Source: Chelatococcus reniformis (GTDB lineage: Bacteria > Pseudomonadota > Alphaproteobacteria > Rhizobiales > Beijerinckiaceae). From it: 64,000 nucleotides of DNA. The notes beneath the pieces were generated by a model that worked only from the letters and a program-made list of their open reading frames with translations, did no database searches and was not told the DNA's origin. Of this stretch, positions 36,901-45,284 are shown in pieces. Both the position numbers and the translations under genes were made by a program. The stretch's first letter is position 1, and the number at the start of each line of letters is the position of its first letter. The stretch lies in contig NZ_BMGG01000003.1 of the NCBI RefSeq assembly GCF_014640075.1, positions 601,308 to 665,307 on the forward strand, written 5' to 3'.

Positions 36901-37505
36901 GCCTTGAAGCCCACCCAGCAGCCCGAGTAGCGCGAGAGTGCAAAGCCGATCAGCCCGAAATCCAGATACTCCTGTACGGTCGCCGGGTTGAGGATCGGCA
37001 TCATCGCCGCCTCGAAGACGTGCTCGCTCTGGTGCGCCAGGGTCGACGACTGGCAGCCGTGGTCGTCGCCCGCGAGCGCCAACACGCCGCCGTTCGGCGA
37101 GGTGCCGGCTGCATTGGCATGCTTCAGCGCATCGACGGAACGGTCGACCCCGGGGCCCTTGCCGTACCACATGCCGAAGACGCCGTCGTAGCGGGCGCCG
37201 GAAAACAGGCCGACCTGCTGGCTGCCCCAGACGGCGGTGGCCGCCAAATCCTCGTTGAGACCTGGTTCGAAGTGGATGTGCTCCGCCTTGAGCAGCTTCT
37301 TCGCCTGCCAGAGAGCGTTGTCGTACATGCCGAGCGGCGAGCCGCGGTAGCCGGAGATGAAGCCGGCGGTGTTCAGGCCTGCGGCCAGATCGCGCTGGCG
37401 CTGCAGCATCGGCAGGCGCACGAGGGCCTGAATGCCGGAAAGATAGATGCGGCCCGAAGGCAGCGTGTACTTGTCCTGGAGCGTGACGTTCGCGAGAGCT
37501 GTCAT
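33993..37505 (-). CDS. iorA: Indolepyruvate ferredoxin oxidoreductase, fused alpha-gamma subunits
   Basis: 1170 residues, the size of the proteobacterial fused form. It has an N-terminal pyruvate-oxidoreductase-like domain, a thiamine diphosphate region (GDGTYTHSGILAI with NDAVAMTGGQP), a ferredoxin-like insertion with cysteines in CEGCGDCSVKSNC and SCVNGFCPSF, and a C-terminal gamma domain (GIGGTGVITVGALLG). It oxidatively decarboxylates aryl pyruvates from aromatic amino acids to acyl-CoA, reducing ferredoxin. ATG at 37505 is chosen; an in-frame GTG at 37514 is possible. Divergent from an IclR regulator that probably controls it. Confidence 0.93.
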   Translation of the reverse strand: MTALANVTLQDKYTLPSGRIYLSGIQALVRLPMLQRQRDLAAGLNTAGFISGYRGSPLGMYDNALWQAKKLLKAEHIHFEPGLNEDLAATAVWGSQQVGLFSGARYDGVFGMWYGKGPGVDRSVDALKHANAAGTSPNGGVLALAGDDHGCQSSTLAHQSEHVFEAAMMPILNPATVQEYLDFGLIGFALSRYSGCWVGFKAISEAVESSASVRVDPTRIQIVRPDDFEMPPDGLNIRVGDTPLVMEARLHRARMAAVAAFVRANAIDRIVLDSAPGTPPRLGILTTGKAHLDARQALADLGISDAQASALGIRIYKVGLTWPLEREGALRFAEGLTDVIVVEEKRGFVEDQLVKYLYNMDADRRPTIVGKRDEAGAVLLPSEGELSPTLVAGAIVSRLKRLGHQDPALEQRLARLASFEQIGATPATKTVRSPFFCSGCPHNTSTKVPDGSRALAGIGCHAMAMYIPARRTSMITHMGAEGTNWIGQAPFTDEPHIFQNLGDGTYTHSGILAIRAAVAANVNITYKILYNDAVAMTGGQPAEGAFTVGQIAAQVAAEGIKRLVVLSDEPEKYPPAGYFPPRTDIFHRDDLDHVQRELRETDGVTVLIYDQTCAAEKRRRRKRGLYPDPAKRVFINDLVCEGCGDCSVKSNCVSVKPLETEFGRKRQIDQSNCNKDYSCVNGFCPSFVTVHGGSLRKLTKPSAQGHAAVAAERDPFAELPLPKSKPLIEPYGVLVTGIGGTGVITVGALLGMAAHLEGKGCTVLDFTGLSQKNGAVMSHVRLAAEPEDLAAVRIAPGGADLLLGCDMVVAASAAALSKVEGGVTRAVINDYLQPTAGFVINPDVDFEAAAMKRSLRQAVGEKGVDFLDGTELATALMGDSIATNLFMLGYAFQRGLVPLSLDAIERAIELNGAAVDMNKRAFAWGRLAAHAPAEVETIVRPLLAPPLLQAPTIAEVVARRTEFLTAYQDGAYAERYRALVAEVERVEAARGSRRDLTEAVAHNLFKLMAYKDEYEVARLYTDPAFKEKLGRQFDGDYTLKVYLAPPLFSPRDPHTGELKKRSFGPWVFHAFRLLARLKGLRGGPLDIFGYSHERRTERKLVTDYEALIREILAGLTPANQKAAVDLARIPEQIRGFGHVKERNLKTAKENEAALLAVFRNPAPEVAQAAE

Positions 37506-37589
37506 GGTTCGCACCCGTTGGCGGTGGCGGTCATGCCCTTAAGAGATGGGAGTCTCGACCCTCGATCGCCACTATCAAAGAGTCGCATA

Positions 37590-37606
37590 ATCCCACATTG
37601 TAGGAT
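37590..37606. promoter_or_regulatory. Candidate operator between iorA and the first iclR gene
   Basis: ATCCCAC-ATT-GTAGGAT is a 17-bp inverted repeat with one mismatch per arm. It lies 50 bp from the iclR start and 85 bp from the iorA start, a fitting place for IclR-type control of both. Confidence 0.4.
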
Positions 37607-37655
37607 AACATTCCGTATTACGAGATGCTAGAAATCTTCCAGAGGAGTGTCAATC

Positions 37656-38483
37656 TTGGACGCTGCGGACGACGTCGCGCCGCCGGAGAACGCGCTGGAG
37701 CAGGCGGCAAGGCCGGACGTGAAGGGGGCGCAAAGCCTCTTCCGCGCTCTCGATCTGCTCGAATCGGTCGGCGCCAGGCCCAGGGACCTGGCAGAACTCT
37801 CAGGCCGGCTCGGGCTGTCGAAGAGCACGTGCCATCGCCTGGCCTCGGCGCTGGTGCAGCGGCGTTATCTGAGCTTCACCGCCGGCGAAGGCTACGCGCT
37901 GGGCCCGAAGCTCCTGGAACTCGGCTTTCTCGGACAGGCGCAGCACAGCATCGTCAAATGCGCCAGGCCGATCCTTCAGTCCCTCTGTCACGAGACTGGC
38001 GACACGGTCCATCTGGCGACCCTCGACGGCGGCAGCATGCTATTCGTCGACAAGCTGTCGGGCCGTCGCCGCTTCGAGTTCAGGTCACGCGTGGGTGAGC
38101 GCTATCCGATCGCGCCGACCGCAGTCGGCAAGGCGCTGGTCCTCGATCAGGACGCCGCCTCCTGGCGCTCCTACTATGACGCCGTAGGCGACATCATGCG
38201 ACCGGTCGTCGACGTCGAAAGCTGGCTCAGGGCGTTCCACGCTTATGTGGAAAGCGGCTACACGCTCGATCGTCAGGAGAGCGATCCCAACGCCATGTGC
38301 GTCGCCGCGCCGGTGCGCGCGGCCGGCGGCAAGATCATCGCGGCGATCAGCGTCTCCAGCACGATCAAGCACATGGACGAGGCGCGCGTCGCCGAGGTGG
38401 CCGTGCTGGTCAAACGGGCGGCGAGCCTCGTCAGCGCCGAGTTGGGCTTCTCCGACGCCAACCCGCAGGCATCGCTACGCTGA
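37656..38483 (+). CDS. IclR-family regulator (next to iorA)
   Basis: 275 residues. A winged helix-turn-helix (ALDLLESVGARPRDLAELSGRLGLSKSTCHRLASALVQRRYL) precedes an IclR effector domain. Start choice: the GTG at 37647 lies inside the AGAGGAG ribosome site, so the TTG at 37656, eight bases downstream of it, is preferred. It is divergent from the indolepyruvate oxidoreductase gene and probably senses a related acid. Confidence 0.85.
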   Translation: MDAADDVAPPENALEQAARPDVKGAQSLFRALDLLESVGARPRDLAELSGRLGLSKSTCHRLASALVQRRYLSFTAGEGYALGPKLLELGFLGQAQHSIVKCARPILQSLCHETGDTVHLATLDGGSMLFVDKLSGRRRFEFRSRVGERYPIAPTAVGKALVLDQDAASWRSYYDAVGDIMRPVVDVESWLRAFHAYVESGYTLDRQESDPNAMCVAAPVRAAGGKIIAAISVSSTIKHMDEARVAEVAVLVKRAASLVSAELGFSDANPQASLR

Positions 38484-38516
38484 ACGGGGGCGATTGCCCG
38501 GCTTGGCAAAAAAAGC

Positions 38517-38540
38517 GCTCCAACTTCGATGAGTTGGAGC
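38517..38540. terminator. Bidirectional terminator between iclR and maoC genes
   Basis: Perfect 9-bp arms (gctccaact and its complement) with a 6-base loop. On the minus strand a run of T follows the hairpin (plus-strand A7 at about 38508), as in an intrinsic terminator for the maoC-like gene. Confidence 0.7.
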
Positions 38541-38598
38541 ACCCCTGTCAGCCTGGCCGATCAAGCCGATCGGGCGATTACCTCCGGCCGCAATGGCG

Positions 38599-39459
38599 CT
38601 ACCCGAATTCGGCGCGGCCGTTGTTGAGCACGACGACGTCGCGCTCGGCGACCTTGGCGCGGAACGACACCGCCCCGCCCTCGCCTTTCCAGATCTCGGT
38701 GACGATGGTCTCGCCCGGATAGACCGGCGAGGTGAAGCGCACGTCCATACGACGCAGGCTCTCCGGCTTGGAGCCGCCGACGGCCTGCAGCAGCGCACGA
38801 CCGGCGACGCCGTAGGTGCACAGACCGTGCAGGATCGGGGCCTTGAAGCCCCCGGCGGCCGCCACCTTGGGGTCGGCATGCAGCGGGTTGTAGTCGCCCG
38901 AGAGGCGATAGATCAGCGCTGCCTGCGGTAGCGTCGGGATGGAGACGCTGAGATCGGGCGCGCGCTCCGGCATCGCATGCGGTGCAGGTGCCGGGCCGCT
39001 CGAGCCGCCAAAGCCACCATCGCCGCGCAGGAAGCTGGTGCCGCTGACCCGGCACAGCAGATCGCCGGACTTCTTGTCAATGACGTCGCGATCGGAGAGC
39101 AGCAATGCGCCCTTGCCCGCGCCCTTGTCGATGATGCCGGTGACGCGCGTGCGGCCGATGACCGTGCCCTCGGCCGGCAGCGGCTTGAACACCTCAAGGC
39201 CCTGCTCGCCGTGCAGGACCTTCTTCCAATCGACGCCGGTCGCCGGGTCCTTCACCCAGAAGCCTGGATAGCCCAGCACCACCGCCATGGTCGGCAGCGC
39301 GGCCAGGTTCTCCTCGTAGACGAAACGCAGCTGCGCCTCGTCCAGCGGGTCCGCGCCGAGGCCGAGCCCCAGGGCGTACAGGATGGTGTCACGCGCGGTG
39401 TAGGTGTGCTCGAGGTCTTCGAACGGCCAGTTCAGAAGTCGCTCGGGATCGATCGGCAT
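38599..39459 (-). CDS. MaoC-family enoyl-CoA hydratase (hydratase 2)
   Basis: 286 residues in two hotdog domains, as in eukaryotic and bacterial hydratase 2. The catalytic motif is intact: LSGDYNPLHADP with D189, N191 and H194, followed by GGFKAPILHGLCTYGVAGRALL. It hydrates trans-2-enoyl-CoA to the (3R)-hydroxyacyl-CoA, which would suit the MFE-type SDR encoded nearby. ATG at 39459 has AAGGAGGA eight bases upstream. It is divergent from the second iclR gene, and the 19-bp palindrome lies between. Confidence 0.93.
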   Translation of the reverse strand: MPIDPERLLNWPFEDLEHTYTARDTILYALGLGLGADPLDEAQLRFVYEENLAALPTMAVVLGYPGFWVKDPATGVDWKKVLHGEQGLEVFKPLPAEGTVIGRTRVTGIIDKGAGKGALLLSDRDVIDKKSGDLLCRVSGTSFLRGDGGFGGSSGPAPAPHAMPERAPDLSVSIPTLPQAALIYRLSGDYNPLHADPKVAAAGGFKAPILHGLCTYGVAGRALLQAVGGSKPESLRRMDVRFTSPVYPGETIVTEIWKGEGGAVSFRAKVAERDVVVLNNGRAEFG

Positions 39460-39546
39460 CGGAACGCTCCTCCTTGAGCCCGCTTGTTGCTGCTTCATTG
39501 ATGTGTCTTGGCCGGACCTTGTCACAGCGCCCGGCCTCGATCAATC

Positions 39547-39565
39547 TGCGAAAATGATTTTTGCA
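39547..39565. promoter_or_regulatory. 19-bp palindrome, site 1 (TGCGAAA-N5-TTTTGCA)
   Basis: TGCGAAA ATGAT TTTTGCA, one mismatch between arms. It is located between the divergent maoC-like and iclR genes. The same pattern occurs at 46297 and 50896. Confidence 0.6.
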
Positions 39566-39708
39566 ATGCGCGCCGGCAACAGCGAGCCCCCGGCTCGGCA
39601 GGATATCGGAGCGGCCGGGACAAACGCCGGCGCAGCGCGCATGACTGGTTGCCAGAGCCGGCAAATGTGTACAAGACGCGCGCAGGTGGCGCGGCGCAAA
39701 GGGAGCGA

Positions 39709-40662
39709 ATGCCGAAGACCAAGCTGAACCAGGCGCCCGAACGCGACCGACCCGCCCCCGTCACCGGGAACGAAGGCGCCATCGACGGCGCCCCGGTCCC
39801 GGCAAGCCCGCGGGCCGCCCGCGAAAGCGACGGGCGGACGGCGACCCGCCGGCCGCGGGAGGGCGCGGCCGATGCCGAGGGCGGGCGGCTGTTCGTCGCC
39901 GCGCTGGCGCGCGGTCTCGAGGTGCTCGGCGCCTTTCGCGCCCGTGACGGGGCGCTGGGCAATCAGGAGCTCGCCGAGCGCACCGGCCTGCCCAAGCCCA
40001 CCATCTCCCGCATCACCCACACGCTGATGCAGCTGGGCTATCTCACCTACAATCCGCGCCTGGCCAATTACGAGCTCGGGGCACGCACGCTCTCGCTGGC
40101 GTTCGCGGCGCTGTCCAACCTCGACATCCGGCGCATCGCGCGTCCGCTGATGCAGACCCTGGCCGACAGCGGCAACATGAACATCTCGCTCAGCCTGCGT
40201 GATCGCCTTCAGATCCTAGCGGTCGAAACTTGCGAGGGCTCCGCACTCATCGGTCTCAGGCTGCCGGCGGGCACGCGCATGCCGATCGGCAATACCTCCA
40301 TGGGCAAGGCCTGGCTCGCCAGCGCGCCTGAGCCGGAACGGGCTACCGTCCTCGACGCACTGCGGCGCCAGGCGCCAGACGACTGGCCGCGCCTCAAGCG
40401 CGCCGTCGAGCTGGCCGTCACCGAGGTGGCGGAACATGGCTATTGCACGTCGATTGGCGAGTGGCAGCGCGACATCAACGGAGCCGCCGCCCCGATCGTC
40501 ATGCCGGATGGCCGCGGCGTCTACGTGCTGGCGCTCGGCGGCCCGGCCTATCTGCTCAGCGAGGAGCAGATCGCCGGCCGCTACGGCCGGATGCTCGCCG
40601 ACACCGCCAGCCAGATCGCCGCCCAGATCGGCGGCTCCGCCCAGGCCGAAGCCGTTCCCTGA
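39709..40662 (+). CDS. IclR-family regulator (candidate controller of the acyl-CoA regulon)
   Basis: 317 residues. A disordered, charged N-terminal tail of about 55 residues precedes the winged helix (LGNQELAERTGLPKPTISRITHTLMQLGYL) and the effector domain (residues about 120-310). ATG at 39709 has GGGAG upstream. Its own control region contains palindrome site 1, so autoregulation is likely and it is the best candidate to bind all three sites. An acyl-CoA ligase follows after 75 bp. Confidence 0.88.
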   Translation: MPKTKLNQAPERDRPAPVTGNEGAIDGAPVPASPRAARESDGRTATRRPREGAADAEGGRLFVAALARGLEVLGAFRARDGALGNQELAERTGLPKPTISRITHTLMQLGYLTYNPRLANYELGARTLSLAFAALSNLDIRRIARPLMQTLADSGNMNISLSLRDRLQILAVETCEGSALIGLRLPAGTRMPIGNTSMGKAWLASAPEPERATVLDALRRQAPDDWPRLKRAVELAVTEVAEHGYCTSIGEWQRDINGAAAPIVMPDGRGVYVLALGGPAYLLSEEQIAGRYGRMLADTASQIAAQIGGSAQAEAVP

Positions 40663-40737
40663 CGGCCGGACGACTTGCGCCTCCCGCGCCGGCGCACCAT
40701 AGGACGATGGCAACGGCAGCAGGGGAGGTCGTGAGCG

Positions 40738-42351
40738 ATGATCGACATCGAGGATAGCCGGACGTGGGTGCTACCCCAGATGTTGGCGGTCCGCGCCGCG
40801 TCCCATGCCGACAAGCGCTTCGTCCAGATTGTCGACGGCGATGCCCTCACCTTCGCCGAGGCCGCACATGACGCGGACAAGGTCGCGGGCCACCTGTTGG
40901 CGCTGGGCGTGTCGCCCGGCGACAAGGTGGCGGTGTTCGTTCGCAACAGCCTGGATTTCGTCCGCGCCTGGACCGGGCTCGGCCGCCTCGCGGCGGTGTG
41001 CGTGCTGCTGAACACCGAGCTCAAGGGCGCGTTCCTCGCCCATCAGCTGGAGAATTGCGGTGCCGCCGTCGCCATCGTCGGGGCCGACCTGCTGCCGGTG
41101 CTGGCCGACATCGCGCCGCGCCTGTCGGCGCTCCGCACGGTTCTCGTCGCCGAGGACGAAGCAGTGCCGGGCGAGGCTCCCTCCGGCTGGAACCTGCTGC
41201 CCTTCTCCGGCTGGCGGCGAGCGGCCACTTACGACGGACCGATGCCGCAGGCGCACGACATCGCCGCCATCATGTACACCTCGGGCACCACCGGCCCGGC
41301 CAAGGGCGTGCTCATGCCCCAGGCTCACTGTTTCCTGTTCGGCTTCGGCGCCGTCGATTGCCTGAAGGTCAGCGAGGCCGACACCTATTACATCGTGCTG
41401 CCGCTGTTCCACGCCAACGGCCTGTTCATGCAGCTCTACGCCTGCCTGATCGCAGGTGCTACGGCGGTCGTGCGGCGCCGCTTCAGCGCCGCCGGCTGGC
41501 TGAACGACGTGCAGCGCTACGGTGCGACCATCACCAATGCGCTCGGCGTGGTCAGCGCCTTCGTCGTCGACACGCCGCCGCGACCGGACGATCGTGATCA
41601 CAAGCTGCGCCTGGTGCTCGCCGCCCCCAACCCGGCCGAGCACGTCCCGGTCTGGCGGGAGCGCTTCGGCATTGCGGCCGTCAGCTCCGGGTTCGGCATG
41701 ACCGAAGTCAACATCGTTGCCTGGGGCTCCGCCGAAGGCACCCTTCCGGGCTCGGCCGGCAAGCCTTACGACCGCTTCTTCGAGGTGAGCATCCGCGACC
41801 CGCAGACCGATGCCGAACTGGCCATCGGCGACGTCGGCGAGATCATGGTGCGGCCCAGGCTCGCGTCGGGCTTCATGGCGGGCTATCACGCCATGCCCGA
41901 CAAGACGGTCGAGGCCTGGCGCAATCTGTGGTTCCACACGGGCGATGCCGGCCGCATTGATACCGATGGCTATCTCCACTACGTCGACCGCATCAAGGAC
42001 TGCATCCGCCGTCGCGGCGAGAACATCTCGTCCTTCGAGGTCGAACAGGTGATCGCCCAGGTGCCCGGCGTCGCCGAGGTCGCCGCCTTCGCCGTGCCGG
42101 CGACGCTGAGCGGCGGCGAGGACGAGGTGATGCTCGCCGTCATTGCGCGGCCGGGCGCCAGGCTGACGCCGGAGGACATCGCCCGCCACGCCGACCCCGA
42201 GCTGCCGCGCTTTGCCCTGCCCCGCTACATCGAGATCGTCGATGCGCTGCCGAAGACGCCGACCGAAAAGGTCCGCAAGGCGGAGCTGCGCCGGCGCGGC
42301 ATCGGCCCGGCGACCTGGGACCGGGAGCTGGCGAAGAGCCGGAGCGCGTGA
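40738..42351 (+). CDS. AMP-forming acyl-CoA ligase
   Basis: 537 residues, ANL superfamily. The phosphate loop is YTSGTTGPAKGV, with LPLFHANG, GFGMTEVN, WFHTGDAGRIDTDG and the hinge region YVDRIKDCIRRRGENIS; the catalytic lysine is in TPTEKVRKAELR. It activates a carboxylic acid to acyl-AMP and acyl-CoA. It resembles crotonobetaine/carnitine-CoA ligase CaiC, but the substrate cannot be read from sequence. ATG at 40738 has GGGGAGG nine bases upstream. It follows the iclR gene and converges with the thiolase gene. Confidence 0.92.
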   Translation: MIDIEDSRTWVLPQMLAVRAASHADKRFVQIVDGDALTFAEAAHDADKVAGHLLALGVSPGDKVAVFVRNSLDFVRAWTGLGRLAAVCVLLNTELKGAFLAHQLENCGAAVAIVGADLLPVLADIAPRLSALRTVLVAEDEAVPGEAPSGWNLLPFSGWRRAATYDGPMPQAHDIAAIMYTSGTTGPAKGVLMPQAHCFLFGFGAVDCLKVSEADTYYIVLPLFHANGLFMQLYACLIAGATAVVRRRFSAAGWLNDVQRYGATITNALGVVSAFVVDTPPRPDDRDHKLRLVLAAPNPAEHVPVWRERFGIAAVSSGFGMTEVNIVAWGSAEGTLPGSAGKPYDRFFEVSIRDPQTDAELAIGDVGEIMVRPRLASGFMAGYHAMPDKTVEAWRNLWFHTGDAGRIDTDGYLHYVDRIKDCIRRRGENISSFEVEQVIAQVPGVAEVAAFAVPATLSGGEDEVMLAVIARPGARLTPEDIARHADPELPRFALPRYIEIVDALPKTPTEKVRKAELRRRGIGPATWDRELAKSRSA

Positions 42352-42369
42352 TGGCGCTCTCGAAATAGG

Positions 42370-42394
42370 AATGGCCGGGCAGAGCCCGGCCATT
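42370..42394. terminator. Terminator between ligase and thiolase genes
   Basis: Perfect 11-bp arms (aatggccgggc and its complement) with a 3-base loop, placed between two converging stop codons. Confidence 0.8.
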
Positions 42395-42441
42395 CGTCGA
42401 CTATTATATGTGGGGGGCCAATCGGCCGCCGCACGTCGGGC

Positions 42442-43647
42442 TCAGCCGTCGTAATGGCCGACGATCGAGATCGAGCAGACGTTCTGATGGGGCAGGCCTC
42501 CCAGATTGTGGGTGAGGCCCACACGCGGCAGCTCCTGGCGCTGGCGCTGGCCGGCCTTGCCCTGCATCTGCAGATACATCTCGTAGATCATGCGCAGGCC
42601 GGACGCTCCGATCGGGTGGCCGAAGCACTTGAGGCCGCCATCGATCTGGCACGGAATGGTGCCGTCGGCGTCGTAGAAGCCGTCGAGCACGTCATGCACG
42701 GCACGGCCCTCCGGTGAGATGTGCAGGTCTTCCATGGTGACCAGCTCGGTCACGGAGAAGCAGTCATGCACCTCGATGAGGTTGACCTCATCGCGCGGGC
42801 TCTCGATCCCCGCCTCCGCATAGGCGCGCTTGGCGGCGATGCGGGTGGTGGCGAAATAGCTGCCGTCCCAGGAATTGTGCTGGGCTTCGGTGCCGTTGGA
42901 AACCGAGAGCTGCAGCGCCTTGACCGTGATCAGGTCGGTCTTGCCCAGGCTCCTGGCAATCTCCGGCGTCGTCACGATGGCGCAGGCCGAGCCGTCCGAC
43001 ACGCCGCAGCAGTCGAAGAGGCCGAGCGGCTCGGCGATCATCGGCGCATTGAGCACGGTATCGATGTTGATCTTGTTGCGCAGGTGCGCCTTGGGATTGC
43101 GCGCGCCGTTGTCGTGACTCTTGACCGAGATGTGCGCCATGGCGCGCTTCAAATCCTCGGGCGGCGTGCCGTGCTTGGCGCGGTAGGCCGCGGCAAGCTG
43201 GGCGAAGGACCCGGGGGCCGACAGGTTCGGCCAGGTCATGTTGTTGACCGTGCCACGCCCGCGCTGCGGCAGGCCGCCGTAGCCGGTGTCCTTGAGCTTT
43301 TCGACACCGAGCGCCAGCGCGATGTCGGCGGCACCCGAGGCGACCGCATAGACCGCTCCGCGAAAAGCCTCCGTGCCGGACGCACAGAAGTTCTCGACCC
43401 GGGTCACCGGAATGAACGGCAGGCGCAGCGCCACCGCCAGCGGCACCGCCGACTTGCCGACGTGCTGCTCCTCGATCGCGGTGCCGAGCCAGGCGGCGTC
43501 GATCTGCTTGGTCTCGATGCCCGCGTCGGCGATCGCCTCGATGTAGGCCTCGACCATCAGGTCTTCGGCGTTCATGTCCCAGCGCTCGCCGAACTTCGAG
43601 CAGCCCATTCCCAGAATAGCGACCTTGTCGCGAATACCCTTTGGCAT
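42442..43647 (-). CDS. Thiolase, SCP2/SCPx type
   Basis: 401 residues. The nucleophilic cysteine is C88 in VENFCASGTEAF; EVHDCFSVTEL and GGLKCFGHPIGASGLRM supply the other catalytic residues. This is the SCP2-thiolase class, which cleaves 3-oxoacyl-CoAs including branched ones and sterol side chains. It is the last gene of SDR, HMGS-like and thiolase in the same direction. DUF35-type proteins often pair with such thiolases, and the neighbouring protein carries a DUF35 domain. Confidence 0.9.
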   Translation of the reverse strand: MPKGIRDKVAILGMGCSKFGERWDMNAEDLMVEAYIEAIADAGIETKQIDAAWLGTAIEEQHVGKSAVPLAVALRLPFIPVTRVENFCASGTEAFRGAVYAVASGAADIALALGVEKLKDTGYGGLPQRGRGTVNNMTWPNLSAPGSFAQLAAAYRAKHGTPPEDLKRAMAHISVKSHDNGARNPKAHLRNKINIDTVLNAPMIAEPLGLFDCCGVSDGSACAIVTTPEIARSLGKTDLITVKALQLSVSNGTEAQHNSWDGSYFATTRIAAKRAYAEAGIESPRDEVNLIEVHDCFSVTELVTMEDLHISPEGRAVHDVLDGFYDADGTIPCQIDGGLKCFGHPIGASGLRMIYEMYLQMQGKAGQRQRQELPRVGLTHNLGGLPHQNVCSISIVGHYDG

Positions 43648-43663
43648 GTCAGGTCCTCCCTGA

Positions 43664-43685
43664 GATCACGTTCATGAACGCGATC
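43664..43685. promoter_or_regulatory. Palindrome upstream of the thiolase gene
   Basis: GATCACGTTC-AT-GAACGCGATC, 22 bp with one mismatch between arms, 17 bp upstream of the thiolase start. It differs from the 19-bp palindrome and may be an operator or an intercistronic hairpin. Confidence 0.4.
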
Positions 43686-43725
43686 AATTCAGTCAGTCAG
43701 AGCATGATGCTGCACGTTTGGGGCG

Positions 43726-45177
43726 TCACGCTCCCGCGGATCCGCCCGCCGGCGCCGCTTTCCAGAAGTATCGGCGGAAACCGCGCTGCGTGTCGACGTC
43801 CTTGACGCGGAACATCATCCGCATCGGACGGCCGACCTCGAGGTCGCCCTCCTCGACGTCGGTGAAGTCCATCATCCAGCGGCCTCCCTCCTCGAACTGG
43901 ATCATGCCGTAAGCGGCGGGAGGATCCGGCGAGTAGGTCAGCCGGTCGGCGGTGTAGGAGTTGATCTTGCCGGTCTTGTCGGCGAAAGGCTCGGGCACCT
44001 GGGTGTCGACGGCGCCGCAGTTGGGATTCACGCAGACGCGGCTCAGCGGGTACTGCAAGGTGCCGCACTTGGTGCAGTTGCCGCCCATGAAGCTGGTCAC
44101 TGCGCCGCGGTTGCGCCACATGGCCGAGAGCGCCGTCAACTTATCGGCCTCCGCGCGCATACCGCGCTCGATCTCGATGACGTCGTTGAAGGCCAGGAAC
44201 TTGTTGTAGTTGGCCTCCTCGCGGCGACGGGCGAGATGGCCCTTGACGCCGAGACGGCCGGTCTGCCTGGCGTTGGCGGGCGTCACCTCGAACAGCAGCG
44301 CATCGACGCCCTGTCCAAAGCCCGCCACCAGGATCTTGTCGCCGGGCTTGGCGTCTTCCAGCGCCGCCACCAGCATGACCAGCGGATGCGCCGCACCGGT
44401 CTCGCCGCACACCGCATGCAGATTGTCGCGCACCACCGCGTCGGGAATGCCGGTCGCCTTGGCGATGGTGTTGGCGAGCTTCGGCAACACCGCCGGCATA
44501 CAGAAATGCGTGACGTCCGATGCCTTGAGCCCAGCCTTCTCCAGCACGCTGGCGATCGCCGGCGGCACGATGGTCATGTAGCCGGCGTCACGGATCCAGC
44601 GCTCTTCCCAGCCGTAGTCGGTGCCGGATTCGATGGTGCGATAGTGATCGACGAAGTCGGCCGAGCGGGTCGCCGACGCCAGCAGCGTGGCCACCGGCTC
44701 CCCCTCGCCGACGAGCAGGGCGGCGGCGCCATCGCCAGCCTGCATCTCCACGGGGCTCGCGGCCTTGGAATCGCGCTTCTCGGCAGCGACGACCAAGGTG
44801 TCGCCGCGGCCCGCCAAGGCCTGCAGCAGCGCCGAGGTGCCGGCACGCTGGGTCGCTGCCACATCGTTGGAGGATATCTCCTCGGGCAGGCTGAGGGCGC
44901 CCGCCACGACGCCCGCGTTCAACCGGTCGAGGAACGGGAACGTGGTCGAGGCGAACAGGAGCGCGCTCACCCCGTCGCGCTTCTGCCCCACCAGGGCATC
45001 GCGCGCGGCTTCGACCGCCATCGTCACCGGGTCTTCATCCCAGTTGCACATCGCCCGCTCGCCCTTCCCCTGGCTCTTCAGGGCGGCGTTGAACCAGGAG
45101 TTTGCCTCGGCGATGGCCTTGCGCTGCAGCCGGAGCCGCGGAATGTAGGCCCCGTAAGACAGAATGCCGTACGTCAT
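43726..45177 (-). CDS. HMG-CoA-synthase-like protein fused to a DUF35 zinc-ribbon/OB domain, catalytic Cys replaced
   Basis: 483 residues. Residues 1-345 have the HMG-CoA synthase/ketosynthase III fold pattern. Residues 360-475 are a DUF35 domain with a zinc ribbon (C368, C371, C382, C387) and an OB fold. Where family members have the acylated cysteine (CKAGT in archaeal enzymes), this protein reads TQRAGTSAL, with Q110 in its place; H264 fits the catalytic histidine. A glutamine there would block condensation but, as in KSQ domains, could allow decarboxylation, or the protein may be a thiolase partner. It lies between SDR and thiolase genes. Confidence 0.82.
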   Translation of the reverse strand: MTYGILSYGAYIPRLRLQRKAIAEANSWFNAALKSQGKGERAMCNWDEDPVTMAVEAARDALVGQKRDGVSALLFASTTFPFLDRLNAGVVAGALSLPEEISSNDVAATQRAGTSALLQALAGRGDTLVVAAEKRDSKAASPVEMQAGDGAAALLVGEGEPVATLLASATRSADFVDHYRTIESGTDYGWEERWIRDAGYMTIVPPAIASVLEKAGLKASDVTHFCMPAVLPKLANTIAKATGIPDAVVRDNLHAVCGETGAAHPLVMLVAALEDAKPGDKILVAGFGQGVDALLFEVTPANARQTGRLGVKGHLARRREEANYNKFLAFNDVIEIERGMRAEADKLTALSAMWRNRGAVTSFMGGNCTKCGTLQYPLSRVCVNPNCGAVDTQVPEPFADKTGKINSYTADRLTYSPDPPAAYGMIQFEEGGRWMMDFTDVEEGDLEVGRPMRMMFRVKDVDTQRGFRRYFWKAAPAGGSAGA

Positions 45178-45284
45178 GATTCCTCCTCGTCGACCCCGTC
45201 CTCGACCCTACCCGCGGGCCGCACCGACGAGGTCGCGGCGCGTCATTGTCGGCCCGGGCGTGGCGACACCCGGCACACGCAGGC

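Noticed and set aside
35169..37631. 820-codon plus-strand frame across the indolepyruvate oxidoreductase gene
   Set aside because: Antisense shadow without motifs; the minus-strand protein has cofactor motifs along its whole length.
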